From contig JBBROD010000016.1 in NCBI GenBank assembly GCA_038229715.1, positions 3,096-67,095 on the forward strand: a DNA stretch of 64,000 nt, given 5' to 3'. The notes under the pieces were generated by a model. The model saw only the letters and a program-made list of their open reading frames with translations. It was not told where the DNA came from and made no database searches. The position numbers were made by a program, and so were the translations under genes. Position 1 is the first letter of the stretch. Each line of letters begins with the position of its first letter. The stretch comes from JANMES01 sp038229715 (GTDB lineage: Bacteria; Planctomycetota; Phycisphaerae; Tepidisphaerales; Tepidisphaeraceae). Below are positions 24,318-32,345 of the stretch, piece after piece.

Positions 24318-25478
24318 TTGAAAATCGCGTTAGTCATTTTACACGCCGATCCGCGTCGCGGCGGTGCGGAGCGGTACACCGTCGATCTGGCCCGCGGGCT
24401 TACACGCCGTGGGCATCAAGTGTCGATCGTGGCGACCAGCTTTCCGGTCATGTTCAGCGACATCACCTGCGTTCACCTCACCACCGAACAATGGACCCGC
24501 ACCGGGCAGTACAAATCCTTCCTCAAACAGTTTGAATCGCATCTGCACATCGCGCCGTACGACATCATCCACGCCATGCTCCCCATGCGAAATGCCGACG
24601 TGTACCACCCGCACGCGGGGTTGGCGATTGAAGCGGTGGTCGGCGGGCATCACAAGAAATCCGGTTTCCTGGCGCGGGTTGTGTCATCGGTGCTGAATCG
24701 CCTGAACTCTCGCCGGCGGGCGTTTGCTTCGGTCGAGAAGCGATTGCTGACCAAGGCCCATCCGCCGATCGTGCTGTGCCTGTCGGACTACGTGAAGCAA
24801 TCCGTGCGGGCGTTTTATCCGCTGCCCGACCACAAGCTGGCCACGCTGTTTAATGCCGTCGATCTGCAGAAGTTCGATCCCGCCGCCCGCCCACAGGCGA
24901 GGGCTGAAATGCGATCGCAGTATCAGATTTCCGAGAGCACGACGCTGGCGGTGATGGTCGCGCAGGATTTCGCGCGCAAAGGACTGGCCGAGGCGCTGCG
25001 GGCGCTAGCGGTCGTGCGTCAAGCCAACGTGGACATGAAACTGCTGGTCGTCGGTTCCGGCGATGTGACGTTTTACAAGCGCCTGGCGACCCGCAGCGGC
25101 GTCGGCGGGCATGTGATTTTTGCCGGGCGTTCCGACGACGTCTACGCCGCCTACGCCGCCGCTGATCTCTTTGTCCTGCCGACGCGTCACGATCCGTGCA
25201 GCCTGGTGGTGCTCGAAGCGCTGGCGATGGGCGTGCCGGTGATATCGACCAGGCAGAACGGCGCGACCGAAATCATGACCGACGGTGTACACGGCAGCGT
25301 GCTGCCGACCGCCACCGACATCCCTTCGTTAGCCGCCGCGATGCAGAAATGGGCCGATCCCGCCGCCCGCGCCTCCGCGCGCGAGGCATGTCTCGCGCTT
25401 CGGCCGCGGCTGTCTTACGAAACGCATCTGGACGAGCTGCTCGCGATCTACGACCGCGCACCGGGGCACTGGAGCTAG
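24318..25478 (+). CDS. Glycosyltransferase family 4, WaaG/RfaG-like
   Basis: A 386-residue GT-B enzyme resembling LPS core glucosyltransferase I. Features: MKIALVILHADPRRGGAERYTVDLARGL at the start, SDYVKQSVRAFYP, LATLFNAVDLQKFDP, and the donor-site region DLFVLPTRHDPCSLVVLEALAMGVPVIST containing the E-x7-E-like motif. The start is TTG 24318, inferred since the fold begins exactly there. It lies 98 bases after the WaaP-like kinase, supporting a role in LPS core assembly. Sugar specificity is not deducible. Confidence 0.87.
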   Translation: MKIALVILHADPRRGGAERYTVDLARGLTRRGHQVSIVATSFPVMFSDITCVHLTTEQWTRTGQYKSFLKQFESHLHIAPYDIIHAMLPMRNADVYHPHAGLAIEAVVGGHHKKSGFLARVVSSVLNRLNSRRRAFASVEKRLLTKAHPPIVLCLSDYVKQSVRAFYPLPDHKLATLFNAVDLQKFDPAARPQARAEMRSQYQISESTTLAVMVAQDFARKGLAEALRALAVVRQANVDMKLLVVGSGDVTFYKRLATRSGVGGHVIFAGRSDDVYAAYAAADLFVLPTRHDPCSLVVLEALAMGVPVISTRQNGATEIMTDGVHGSVLPTATDIPSLAAAMQKWADPAARASAREACLALRPRLSYETHLDELLAIYDRAPGHWS

Positions 25479-25490
25479 CGCGGGTCAGGC

Positions 25491-25670
25491 TTAGAGCAGT
25501 GCGCAATTTGATGTAGCGTGCAAACTCAGAAATCGTCATCCTGAGGTACGCCGAAGGATCTCGAATTGCTAGCGGCTTTCGAGGTTCGAGATCCTTCGGC
25601 GTACCTCAGGATGACGAAAAACGGTCCTTCTCACGCTACGACAAAAGGCACGTTGCGATAGAAGCTCTAA
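25491..25670. repeat. Palindromic element, family B copy 2, with terminal inverted repeats
   Basis: A 180-base element bounded by TTAGAGC and GCTCTAA and closely matching 5222-5394. Inner arms CGTCATCCTGAGGTACGCCG and complement. It lacks coding capacity and has the shape of a miniature inverted-repeat element. It occupies most of the gap to the next gene. Confidence 0.92.
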
Positions 25671-25758
25671 ACATATTGAACGGCCGACAATTCGGCAAAC
25701 GCATCGGCGGCGGTGGCGATGGGATCAGCCGATGCAGCTCAACGGCGAGCACGGCGGG

Positions 25759-27051
25759 TCAGTTCTCGCAAGCCCCGATGTCTGGCTTGCCGTCGTCTTT
25801 TCGCGGCGTGCGATTCAGGGGGATGCCGTATTCATATAGCTTCTCTCCAAGTAGTTTCGTCATTTCCTCCGGCAGCGCCCGCCCTGCGTTGATGGCCAGC
25901 GATTTGCTGCTCAGACGAAACTCGTTCTTATCCGCATTCGGCATCGGCCAGCGTTCGTTGGGATTTCCGAAGATCGTCTTCTCGATCGATGCCGGAAGTT
26001 TTTCGGCGAAACCGCTCGACAGGAAATTGTTCGATCCCTCGACCGCCGCCGCACCGGCTTTGCCGTGGTCGATCAGTTGCTGGCCGTGCTGGCGGTCGGG
26101 GCCGTCGTGGACGAGGTTGTTGTAAAGCTTCGCCGACGCCTTCGGTGCTGAAAGCGTCACCACCGGCGAGACGAACGGCGTGATGATCGAGTTGTGCGCC
26201 AGCCAGAGCGCGCCGTCGTGTTCTTTCCCGCCGTCCTGGCCGAAATGGATCACGCCGCGGTTGCCGGCGCAATTAAAGTCTTTCACGATGATGTTGCCCA
26301 CCAGCACCGCATCGCTATGAGGCTGGGCGGTGTCGGCCGAGTCGACTAAGTCAATCTCGCGGTTGGCTGCATCGTGGATGTGGCAGTTGAGGATGAACGT
26401 TTGATGCGCCCGGCTTTTAACGTTGTGGCCGGTGGTGCTTTTGAAAATCTCGCAGGCGATCAGCTTCACACTCGTGCCGCCGAGGTACAGGTTGTGGTTG
26501 TAGCCCGGCTCCTTGTCGCTGCCGTTGGCGTGGATGCTGCAGGATTCAAACAACTGGTTGCGTCCCGTGCGATCCGTGCCGTCGCCGTTGGACATGGCGC
26601 CCATGTCGTTGTCGTGAATGTCGCAGTGCAACACGGAAATGTCGTTCGCCTGGTTGATCCGCACGCCGGCGCCGTTGTGACTTGCGTTGTGCGCGTCGGA
26701 CAGTTCAAACCCTTCCAGCAAACACCCGTCGGCCCCCGCGTTGAACTGCACGATCGCCCGCGGCACTTTCCCCGCGCCGCTGTAGTCATACCCGCGGCCG
26801 CTGAGTTTGACGCGATCCTTCCCGGCGGCCCGAATCGTCAGCTTGGCCGTGCGGATCTGCAGCGCGACTTTCTCGTACGGCTGATTCTTCTCGCGCGGGT
26901 AGACGACAACCGAATCCCCCGCCTTAGCGGCCGCGACACCGTCTTCGATTCGCGCAAACGCCTTGCCAGGCCCAACGGTCAGTTCCGCCGCAGAGACGAC
27001 GTTGCCCAAAAGTATCAGGCCCATCAGTGGGATGATTCGATTTGGATGCAT
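25759..27051 (-). CDS. Exported right-handed beta-helix protein
   Basis: A 430-residue secreted protein with a signal peptide (IIPLMGLILLGNVVSAAE), the LTVGPGKAFARIEDGVAAAKAGDSVVVYP entry segment typical of parallel beta-helix proteins, and repeated turns (CLLEGFELSDAHNASHNGAGVRI, SVLHCDIHDNDMGAMSNG, LFESCSIHANGSD, IACEIFKSTTGHNVKSRAHQTFILNCHIHD). The end (LSSKSLAINAGRALP, KPDIGACE) resembles the DIGAxE ending of planctomycete beta-helix proteins. Likely a polysaccharide-acting or binding protein; no catalytic residues can be assigned. Confidence 0.82.
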   Translation of the reverse strand: MHPNRIIPLMGLILLGNVVSAAELTVGPGKAFARIEDGVAAAKAGDSVVVYPREKNQPYEKVALQIRTAKLTIRAAGKDRVKLSGRGYDYSGAGKVPRAIVQFNAGADGCLLEGFELSDAHNASHNGAGVRINQANDISVLHCDIHDNDMGAMSNGDGTDRTGRNQLFESCSIHANGSDKEPGYNHNLYLGGTSVKLIACEIFKSTTGHNVKSRAHQTFILNCHIHDAANREIDLVDSADTAQPHSDAVLVGNIIVKDFNCAGNRGVIHFGQDGGKEHDGALWLAHNSIITPFVSPVVTLSAPKASAKLYNNLVHDGPDRQHGQQLIDHGKAGAAAVEGSNNFLSSGFAEKLPASIEKTIFGNPNERWPMPNADKNEFRLSSKSLAINAGRALPEEMTKLLGEKLYEYGIPLNRTPRKDDGKPDIGACEN

Positions 27052-27136
27052 CGACTCATTTTAACGCCCGGGGACGCTGAACGTCTCCCCCAATCCGCAA
27101 TTGCCTCCGATCGGTCGGCGGCGTAGCATCACCATC

Positions 27137-27427
27137 ATGCGATGGAACGGGTTGGCGGAGATGGACGTTTTTTCGATCCTCAAGGGCGTCGTCGCGCTAT
27201 TGGTCATCGCCGTGCTGGGCTATCTGGCGGTACGGGCGCTCAACCAGTGGATGCGGAGCGACAACGATCAATCCGCCGGAGCGGGGTTTACATTAGCGGA
27301 CTTGCGGCAATTGCACCGGTCCGGCCAGATGAGCTCGGAAGAATTCGAAAAAGCCAAAGCCATCCTGATGGCTGCGACCCGTCCATCGGAAGCGAAGGGG
27401 AATTCAACAGATCGCCCGCCGTTATAA
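27137..27427 (+). CDS. Small membrane protein with SHOCT-like domain
   Basis: A 96-residue protein with one membrane helix (VVALLVIAVLGYLAVRAL) and a C-terminal short oligomerisation-type domain (FTLADLRQLHRSGQMSSEEFEKAKAILM), the SHOCT pattern. ATG 27137 is chosen over an upstream ATG at 27101 because the residues before it are unlike a membrane protein start. Role unknown. Confidence 0.7.
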   Translation: MRWNGLAEMDVFSILKGVVALLVIAVLGYLAVRALNQWMRSDNDQSAGAGFTLADLRQLHRSGQMSSEEFEKAKAILMAATRPSEAKGNSTDRPPL

Positions 27428-27710
27428 GTCGCTGGCCGATAATCGCTGGGGTAAAATCGTAAAAACGGGCCCGAAAAATTGCGTTTTCTTTTTGTGTTGA
27501 ACTATGGTTAAGATGCGCATCGATGGGTGATCAGGGGTCGCAGTTTAATCGATCGACGATCGAATTCTGCGGTCAAGTCCCTCCCCATTAAGATTCGATA
27601 CTACAAGGCTGCACCGATTATTAACGATCGGACAAGAGCAGCTCATAACAATCGACTGTAACGCGGTTTATCGGCCGCCTACAGGTTGGCAGAGGAAGGC
27701 GACAAGCGCG

Positions 27711-29090
27711 ATGGCAAATACGACTCGACCCGGCGGTGGAAACGGCGGAAACCAGCAGCCCCCAGCAGGCGGCGGTGGCGCGGCGGGCGGCGGATCGAAC
27801 ACGCCTCCGGGCGGTTTCCGCGGTCGCCGGATCACCACCTGCTCGTTCTGCGGCAAGTCCAGCCGCGACGTGGGGCCTATGGTCGAAGGGCCTTCCGACG
27901 TCTACATCTGCGCCAACTGCGTGGACCTGGCCCACAACATCATCCGCCAGGAAAAGCGGAAGATGACCACCACCGGCCCGATGTTCAGCAGCATCCCCAC
28001 GCCGCGTGAAATCAAAGAATATCTCGACCAGTACGTGGTCGGGCAGAACTACGCGAAGAAGGCGCTCTCGGTCGCGGTGCACAATCACTACAAGCGACTG
28101 AGCACGCAGGAAACCACCAGCGCTGAAGGCGCGGCGCCGACCAACGACGTCGAAATCGATAAATCCAACGTTCTCCTGATCGGCCCGACCGGCAGCGGTA
28201 AAACCCTGCTCGCCAAGACGCTGGCCCGCATCCTGAACGTGCCGTTCGCCATCGGTGACGCGACCACGCTTACCGAGGCCGGCTACGTCGGCGAAGACGT
28301 CGAAAACATACTGCTCAAGCTGCTGCAGAACGCCGACTACGATCTGGAATCGGCCCAGCGCGGTATCGTGTACGTCGACGAAATCGACAAGATCGGCAAA
28401 ACGCAAAACAACGTCAGCATCACCCGCGACGTGTCCGGCGAAGGCGTGCAGCAGGCATTGCTAAAAATGCTCGAAGGCACGATCGCCAACATCCCGCCGC
28501 AGGGCGGGCGCAAGCATCCGGAACAGCAGTATATCCAGATGGACACGACGCAAATCCTGTTCATCGCCGGCGGCACGTTCGTCGGATTGGAAGACATCAT
28601 CCGCAAGCGCCTCGGCAAACGCATGATCGGCTTCGGCAGCGAGAACAGCCCGGTCGAAAGCAATCGCGAGCGCTCCGACGTGCTGTCGCAGGTTCAGCCG
28701 GAAGACTTGGTGCAGTTCGGCATGATCCCCGAATTCGTCGGGCGATTGCCGCTGTGTGCGACGCTCGAGCCGCTGGATGTGCCGACGCTGGTGAACATCC
28801 TCACCGAGCCGAAGAACGCGATCGTGAAGCAGTACAAGAAGATGTTCCGCCTGGAAGGCAGCGAAGTAGAGTTCACCGCCGGCGCGCTGGAGTTGATCGC
28901 CGAGCGAGCCTTAAAGCGCGACACCGGTGCCCGCGCGCTGCGGGCCGTGTGCGAAGAGATCATGCTCGACCTGATGTACAAGCTCCCCGACCACGGCCAA
29001 GGCGGCAAGTACCTCATCACCGAAGACATCGTCGAAGGCCGGCAGAATCTGTTTGAACTGAAGCCGGAACGAATGAAGGAATCGGCGTAA
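27711..29090 (+). CDS. clpX: ATP-dependent Clp protease ATP-binding subunit
   Basis: The AAA+ unfoldase that feeds substrates to ClpP. The 459-residue protein has the N-terminal zinc-binding domain (C44, C47, C67, C70), Walker A GPTGSGKT (158-165), Walker B VDEIDK (222-227), and the sensor-2 region GARALRAVCEEIMLDLMY. The first 40 residues are a Gly/Pro-rich extension longer than usual. It is not next to clpP or tig, unlike many bacteria. The 283-base upstream gap contains AT-richer sequence (TTGTGTTGAACTATGGTTAAGAT near 27495) which may hold the promoter, but no clear box pair. Followed by a good terminator-like hairpin. Confidence 0.97.
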   Translation: MANTTRPGGGNGGNQQPPAGGGGAAGGGSNTPPGGFRGRRITTCSFCGKSSRDVGPMVEGPSDVYICANCVDLAHNIIRQEKRKMTTTGPMFSSIPTPREIKEYLDQYVVGQNYAKKALSVAVHNHYKRLSTQETTSAEGAAPTNDVEIDKSNVLLIGPTGSGKTLLAKTLARILNVPFAIGDATTLTEAGYVGEDVENILLKLLQNADYDLESAQRGIVYVDEIDKIGKTQNNVSITRDVSGEGVQQALLKMLEGTIANIPPQGGRKHPEQQYIQMDTTQILFIAGGTFVGLEDIIRKRLGKRMIGFGSENSPVESNRERSDVLSQVQPEDLVQFGMIPEFVGRLPLCATLEPLDVPTLVNILTEPKNAIVKQYKKMFRLEGSEVEFTAGALELIAERALKRDTGARALRAVCEEIMLDLMYKLPDHGQGGKYLITEDIVEGRQNLFELKPERMKESA

Positions 29091-29133
29091 AGATTAAACC
29101 CGAATCCCGAAACCAGAAATCCGAATGAATGAC

Positions 29134-29165
29134 GAAGCCCGAATGACGAAAGCCGTTCGGGCTTC
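29134..29165 (+). terminator. Terminator-like hairpin after clpX
   Basis: Perfect arms GAAGCCCGAA and TTCGGGCTTC, a 12-base loop and a short T run. It is built from family A repeat sequence (29100-29165), showing how these repeats can serve as terminators. Confidence 0.65.
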
Positions 29166-29222
29166 TTTGCTTAAGAAATATATTCCGGATCACATTTCTC
29201 TACTTGCCCTGTTCCTTCTCTG

Positions 29223-29966
29223 TCATTTGCCAAGCTGTCGATTCACATGTTCGGCAAGGGCGGATTTTGCATACTTCGGTAGTGCCACGGTATTCCTGGC
29301 GGCAAGCGATTTGAGCTTGGTATGATCGGACACCTCACTTTCGCCAAGCCAAACGATCTCCAATCGACGGTGATCCTTCAAAGCGATATGGGTGTAATCC
29401 TCGGGCACGGCCCAGTAACAGGTACGGCAAATCTGTGGCTGGCGCCCCTCTCGCCAGTTGTCGCAGTGTTCGCAAGACCACGATTTTGAGCGTTGGCAGG
29501 ATCCGCAGAGAAGCATGTATTCTTCAAGAGGTCGTTCAGTGTCCCCCGAGTCACCAGCGATCTGATACGGGACACGATGATCGATCTGGAGATAGCGCGG
29601 CTCGTATGGGGTAGAACAAAGCGAGCACTTTGCGCCGTACTTGTTGATCAATATCTCTTTGAAACCTTTCGCGAACGCTTTTCGTCCCTGAAATCGATCG
29701 CCACGGATGAGCGACGGATCGCCGAATGAGTAGACCGCCATCTGTCGGCCGGTCTTACGCTTTCCCGACGTCTTCGCCGACGGCACACCGGCATCTCTGA
29801 CATCACGAGCCGCACTGGCAGCGTCTGTTAAGGCATAGATTATTTCCAAGTCTTCCGTCGAAACACTCCCGTGTTTCAAGATATGTTCGACAAGAACTTT
29901 TCCTCGCTTGGTCGTTACCTTTGCAACGGCAGCCAATAGTTCGGCGGAATAGTTCACCTTCCCCAT
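29223..29966 (-). CDS. HNH endonuclease, probable restriction enzyme
   Basis: A 247-residue protein. Central zinc/HNH region: KYGAKCSLCSTPYEPRYLQIDHRVPYQIAGD (CxxC plus catalytic DH), then LLCGSCQRSKSWSCEHCDNW with further CxxC pairs; the final HNH His/Asn position is less clear. The N-terminal 80 residues look like a helical DNA-binding part. It starts 9 bases after the stop of a D12-class adenine methyltransferase, the arrangement of a type II restriction-modification pair. Composition is more AT-rich than neighbours, suggesting transfer. Target site unknown. Confidence 0.82.
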   Translation of the reverse strand: MGKVNYSAELLAAVAKVTTKRGKVLVEHILKHGSVSTEDLEIIYALTDAASAARDVRDAGVPSAKTSGKRKTGRQMAVYSFGDPSLIRGDRFQGRKAFAKGFKEILINKYGAKCSLCSTPYEPRYLQIDHRVPYQIAGDSGDTERPLEEYMLLCGSCQRSKSWSCEHCDNWREGRQPQICRTCYWAVPEDYTHIALKDHRRLEIVWLGESEVSDHTKLKSLAARNTVALPKYAKSALAEHVNRQLGK

Positions 29967-29975
29967 GTCAATTTC

Positions 29976-30908
29976 TCAAAAAAGGAGCAATTCTTCAGGG
30001 GCGCGCGCAGGCTCTACCAACAATTGCGGCAGACGCTCGATACGATTTAGCAAGCATTCGGAGATGTAGAGGGATTCATAAGTCACCCCGTCACGACCCA
30101 GCAAGGTTTCCTGCGTTGATCTTCCTGCTTTCACTTCAAACATCCGCAATTTCAAGGAATCCGGAAGACGCTGACCGTAGACTTTGTCACCCATGCGCCC
30201 GTCGTACGAAATGATGAGTGACAAGTTTCTTCCGACGAGACCGTGTAATCCATCGCAGAATTCAGAGAAGCTCATCCCCTTCACGTATCGACTGTCGCGC
30301 TCGCCGCTCGTGCCCTGATAGGGTGGATCAAGGTAAATCACGTCGGAAGTTTCCGCATCTCGCAGCGTTTCGAGATAGTGCGCGGCGCAGACTTGCGATT
30401 TACCCGCGAAAAGTTTTGCCGCCCGAACTATATTGTCGCGCATGGTGTCGGGCCGCGCGCCGCGCCGCCGATGGTCGGCGGTGTTGTTAAATTCGCCGCT
30501 TCTGTTGTATCGAATTGCAGCTTTAACGCACCTGGCGAGGAGGTAGAGAAAAGTGGCAGGTTGCGGCTCTTTGTTAAAAGCCGTTCTTACTTCATTGAAA
30601 TGGGCTTTGCCCAAGGTCGGTTGCTCTTGCCACAGCCGTTCGTATTCGTCTGCCAGATCGTGCGGTGTGTTGATAATCGCCCCCCATAAATCCGAAATGG
30701 GTTTATGGAGATCGCCTATCACGAAATAATCTGCCGAAGCACTTGCCGCAGCGTAAAGGCTAACGGCGGCAGAACCAGCAAACGGCTCGTAGAGTGTGCG
30801 GACGCCTTTAGGGATACATCCGCAAATCGTTGGTGCAAGCCATCGCTTGCTTCCTTGATACGGGATCGGGTGAGGTACAATACTCGCACTTCGCATCTTT
30901 ATTGTCAT
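29976..30908 (-). CDS. D12-class adenine-specific DNA methyltransferase
   Basis: A 310-residue N6-adenine methyltransferase of the alpha (D12/Dam-like) class: SAM-binding PIPYQGSKRWLAP and LYEPFAGSAAVSLY, then catalytic VIYLDPPYQGT. The target-recognition part lies between (residues 100-190). ATG 30908 gives the standard start; the frame stays open to 31004 but that part overlaps a truncated glycoside-hydrolase gene. It protects host DNA against the partner HNH enzyme at 29223-29966. Confidence 0.92.
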   Translation of the reverse strand: MTIKMRSASIVPHPIPYQGSKRWLAPTICGCIPKGVRTLYEPFAGSAAVSLYAAASASADYFVIGDLHKPISDLWGAIINTPHDLADEYERLWQEQPTLGKAHFNEVRTAFNKEPQPATFLYLLARCVKAAIRYNRSGEFNNTADHRRRGARPDTMRDNIVRAAKLFAGKSQVCAAHYLETLRDAETSDVIYLDPPYQGTSGERDSRYVKGMSFSEFCDGLHGLVGRNLSLIISYDGRMGDKVYGQRLPDSLKLRMFEVKAGRSTQETLLGRDGVTYESLYISECLLNRIERLPQLLVEPARAPEELLLF

Positions 30909-30999
30909 TAGTTTACCGGGTGACCTACGGATAGTGAAGGCTCTCCGGATTTGCCACTGATGAATCTGGAATACGAAGCTCTGTGAGTCCCGTAGTGCG

Positions 31000-31190
31000 G
31001 GCAATGTATTCGGTGCACAGCTTGGGCCGATCGAAGCGGGCGAGCCAGCCGATGACTTTTTCCAGTCGCTCGGGCTTGCCGTAGCAGTGGAAGCTGGTGT
31101 GGTCGGATTGGGTCAGGCACGTTCGATCGAGCGGGGAGAGATTTTCGTCGATTTCCCAGTTGCCTGCCCACACGCCGGCGGTATGCGCCG
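31000..31190 (-). pseudogene. Fragment of a glycoside hydrolase-like (cellulase/xylanase) gene
   Basis: Reading leftwards, the bases encode AGVWAGNWEIDENLSPLDRT, then HTSFHCYGKPERLEKVIGWL and RPKLCTEYIAR. This resembles the C-terminal part of a TIM-barrel glycosidase family annotated as cellulase or 1,4-beta-xylanase, where TEYxAR holds the catalytic Glu. Similarity stops at about 31000, beside the methyltransferase gene, and no start exists upstream. I infer that the restriction-modification cassette landed in, or replaced part of, this gene. Confidence 0.65.
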
Positions 31191-31265
31191 TGGTTATCCT
31201 GTGCGTCAAAAAATTGCCGCCTCGCGGACATAAGATTGTCGCCTGATGTTTTCCTCGCCCAAGCC

Positions 31266-32138
31266 TCACACCGGGTTCGGCACGAACGCCCCGCCGCGGC
31301 AGTGTTTGAGGTAGTTCAGGGCGTGGACTTGTCCCGTGTATTCCAGGTCGCCGCGGTAGACCGGGTCGTGCCATCCTTCGATGTCGATTTGGCCGGTCCA
31401 TTTGGCCTGGCGGAGGATGGAGATCACGTCGGTCCAATTGGTGTCGCCGAAGCCCGGCGTGCGGTGCCAGCACCACTGCTTACCGCCGCGCAGGCCGGAG
31501 GTTTTGAGCACGTCCCAGGCGATCGTCGCGTCCTTCCCGTGGACGTGGTACACCTTGTTCACCCACTTGCGAAGCTGCGGCAGCGGGTCGACCAGCGACA
31601 CCATTTGGTGGCAGGGTTCCCACTCCAAGCCGAGCGCCGGCGAGGTCACCTCGTTGAACATCATCTCCCAGCCGGTACACATATTGGCGATGTTGTATTT
31701 AGGCGACGCCCACATGCCGCCCATGTCGCAGTTCTCAAACGCGATCTTCACGCCTTTGTCTTCTGCCTTCTTGGCCAGCTCGCCCCACACTTTTTTGAAC
31801 TGAGGCATCGATTCCGGGAGCGGCTTACCTTCAATCGCGCCGGCAAACCCGCTGACGATTTTCGCACCGAACAGATTCGCCGCCTCGATACACTTGCCGA
31901 ATCCCTCGGCGTGCTCGGGCTTCATCAGCGGATTGCCAAAAAACCCGACCGTGCTGATGACGGCCTTGTCGCCGAGGATGTCTTTGACCTTTTTGGCGGT
32001 GTCGGCCAGATCGACGTTCAGTTCCTGCCAGAACGTGAGAGAGAAGCTTTCAAATCCATGAGGCAACAATTGCGGGAGATGCTTGACCGCGTCGCTCATT
32101 TTAACCAACGTGCCGATGCGAATGTCTTCGTGTCCCAC
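31266..32138 (-). CDS. Sugar phosphate isomerase/epimerase-like TIM-barrel protein
   Basis: A 290-residue xylose-isomerase-like TIM barrel (AP endonuclease 2 superfamily). Metal-ligand candidates appear at the ends of strands: FENCDMGG (Glu/Asn), GLEWEPCHQM (Glu), VYHVHGKDA (His), DIEGWHDP (Glu/Asp). No signal peptide. Such proteins are very abundant in planctomycetes, with sugar or inositol isomerase roles; substrate unknown. Divergent from dnaX. Confidence 0.85.
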   Translation of the reverse strand: MGHEDIRIGTLVKMSDAVKHLPQLLPHGFESFSLTFWQELNVDLADTAKKVKDILGDKAVISTVGFFGNPLMKPEHAEGFGKCIEAANLFGAKIVSGFAGAIEGKPLPESMPQFKKVWGELAKKAEDKGVKIAFENCDMGGMWASPKYNIANMCTGWEMMFNEVTSPALGLEWEPCHQMVSLVDPLPQLRKWVNKVYHVHGKDATIAWDVLKTSGLRGGKQWCWHRTPGFGDTNWTDVISILRQAKWTGQIDIEGWHDPVYRGDLEYTGQVHALNYLKHCRGGAFVPNPV

Positions 32139-32345
32139 AACAACTCCTTCTTGAAAAGTAAACCGAACAGGCTAGCGACCCTGGCTGGCAAGTCAAAAAC
32201 CGTGCTGCGAAAGCGGCCCGGCGAGTCGCTGGCCCGTATTTTTAGCAGAATCGTCTCGTTACAGGGAAAGCCCTGGCCTTTGGTTTCATCGGGCGGTCGA
32301 TTTCTTTTCACCCGCGCGGTCGGGTGTTACACTCGCCGGTCGCTC

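Noticed and set aside
31236..32345. N-terminal extension of dnaX by about 370 codons
   Set aside because: The extension is antisense to the sugar isomerase-like gene and DnaX homologues begin at MAYTVLARKY.
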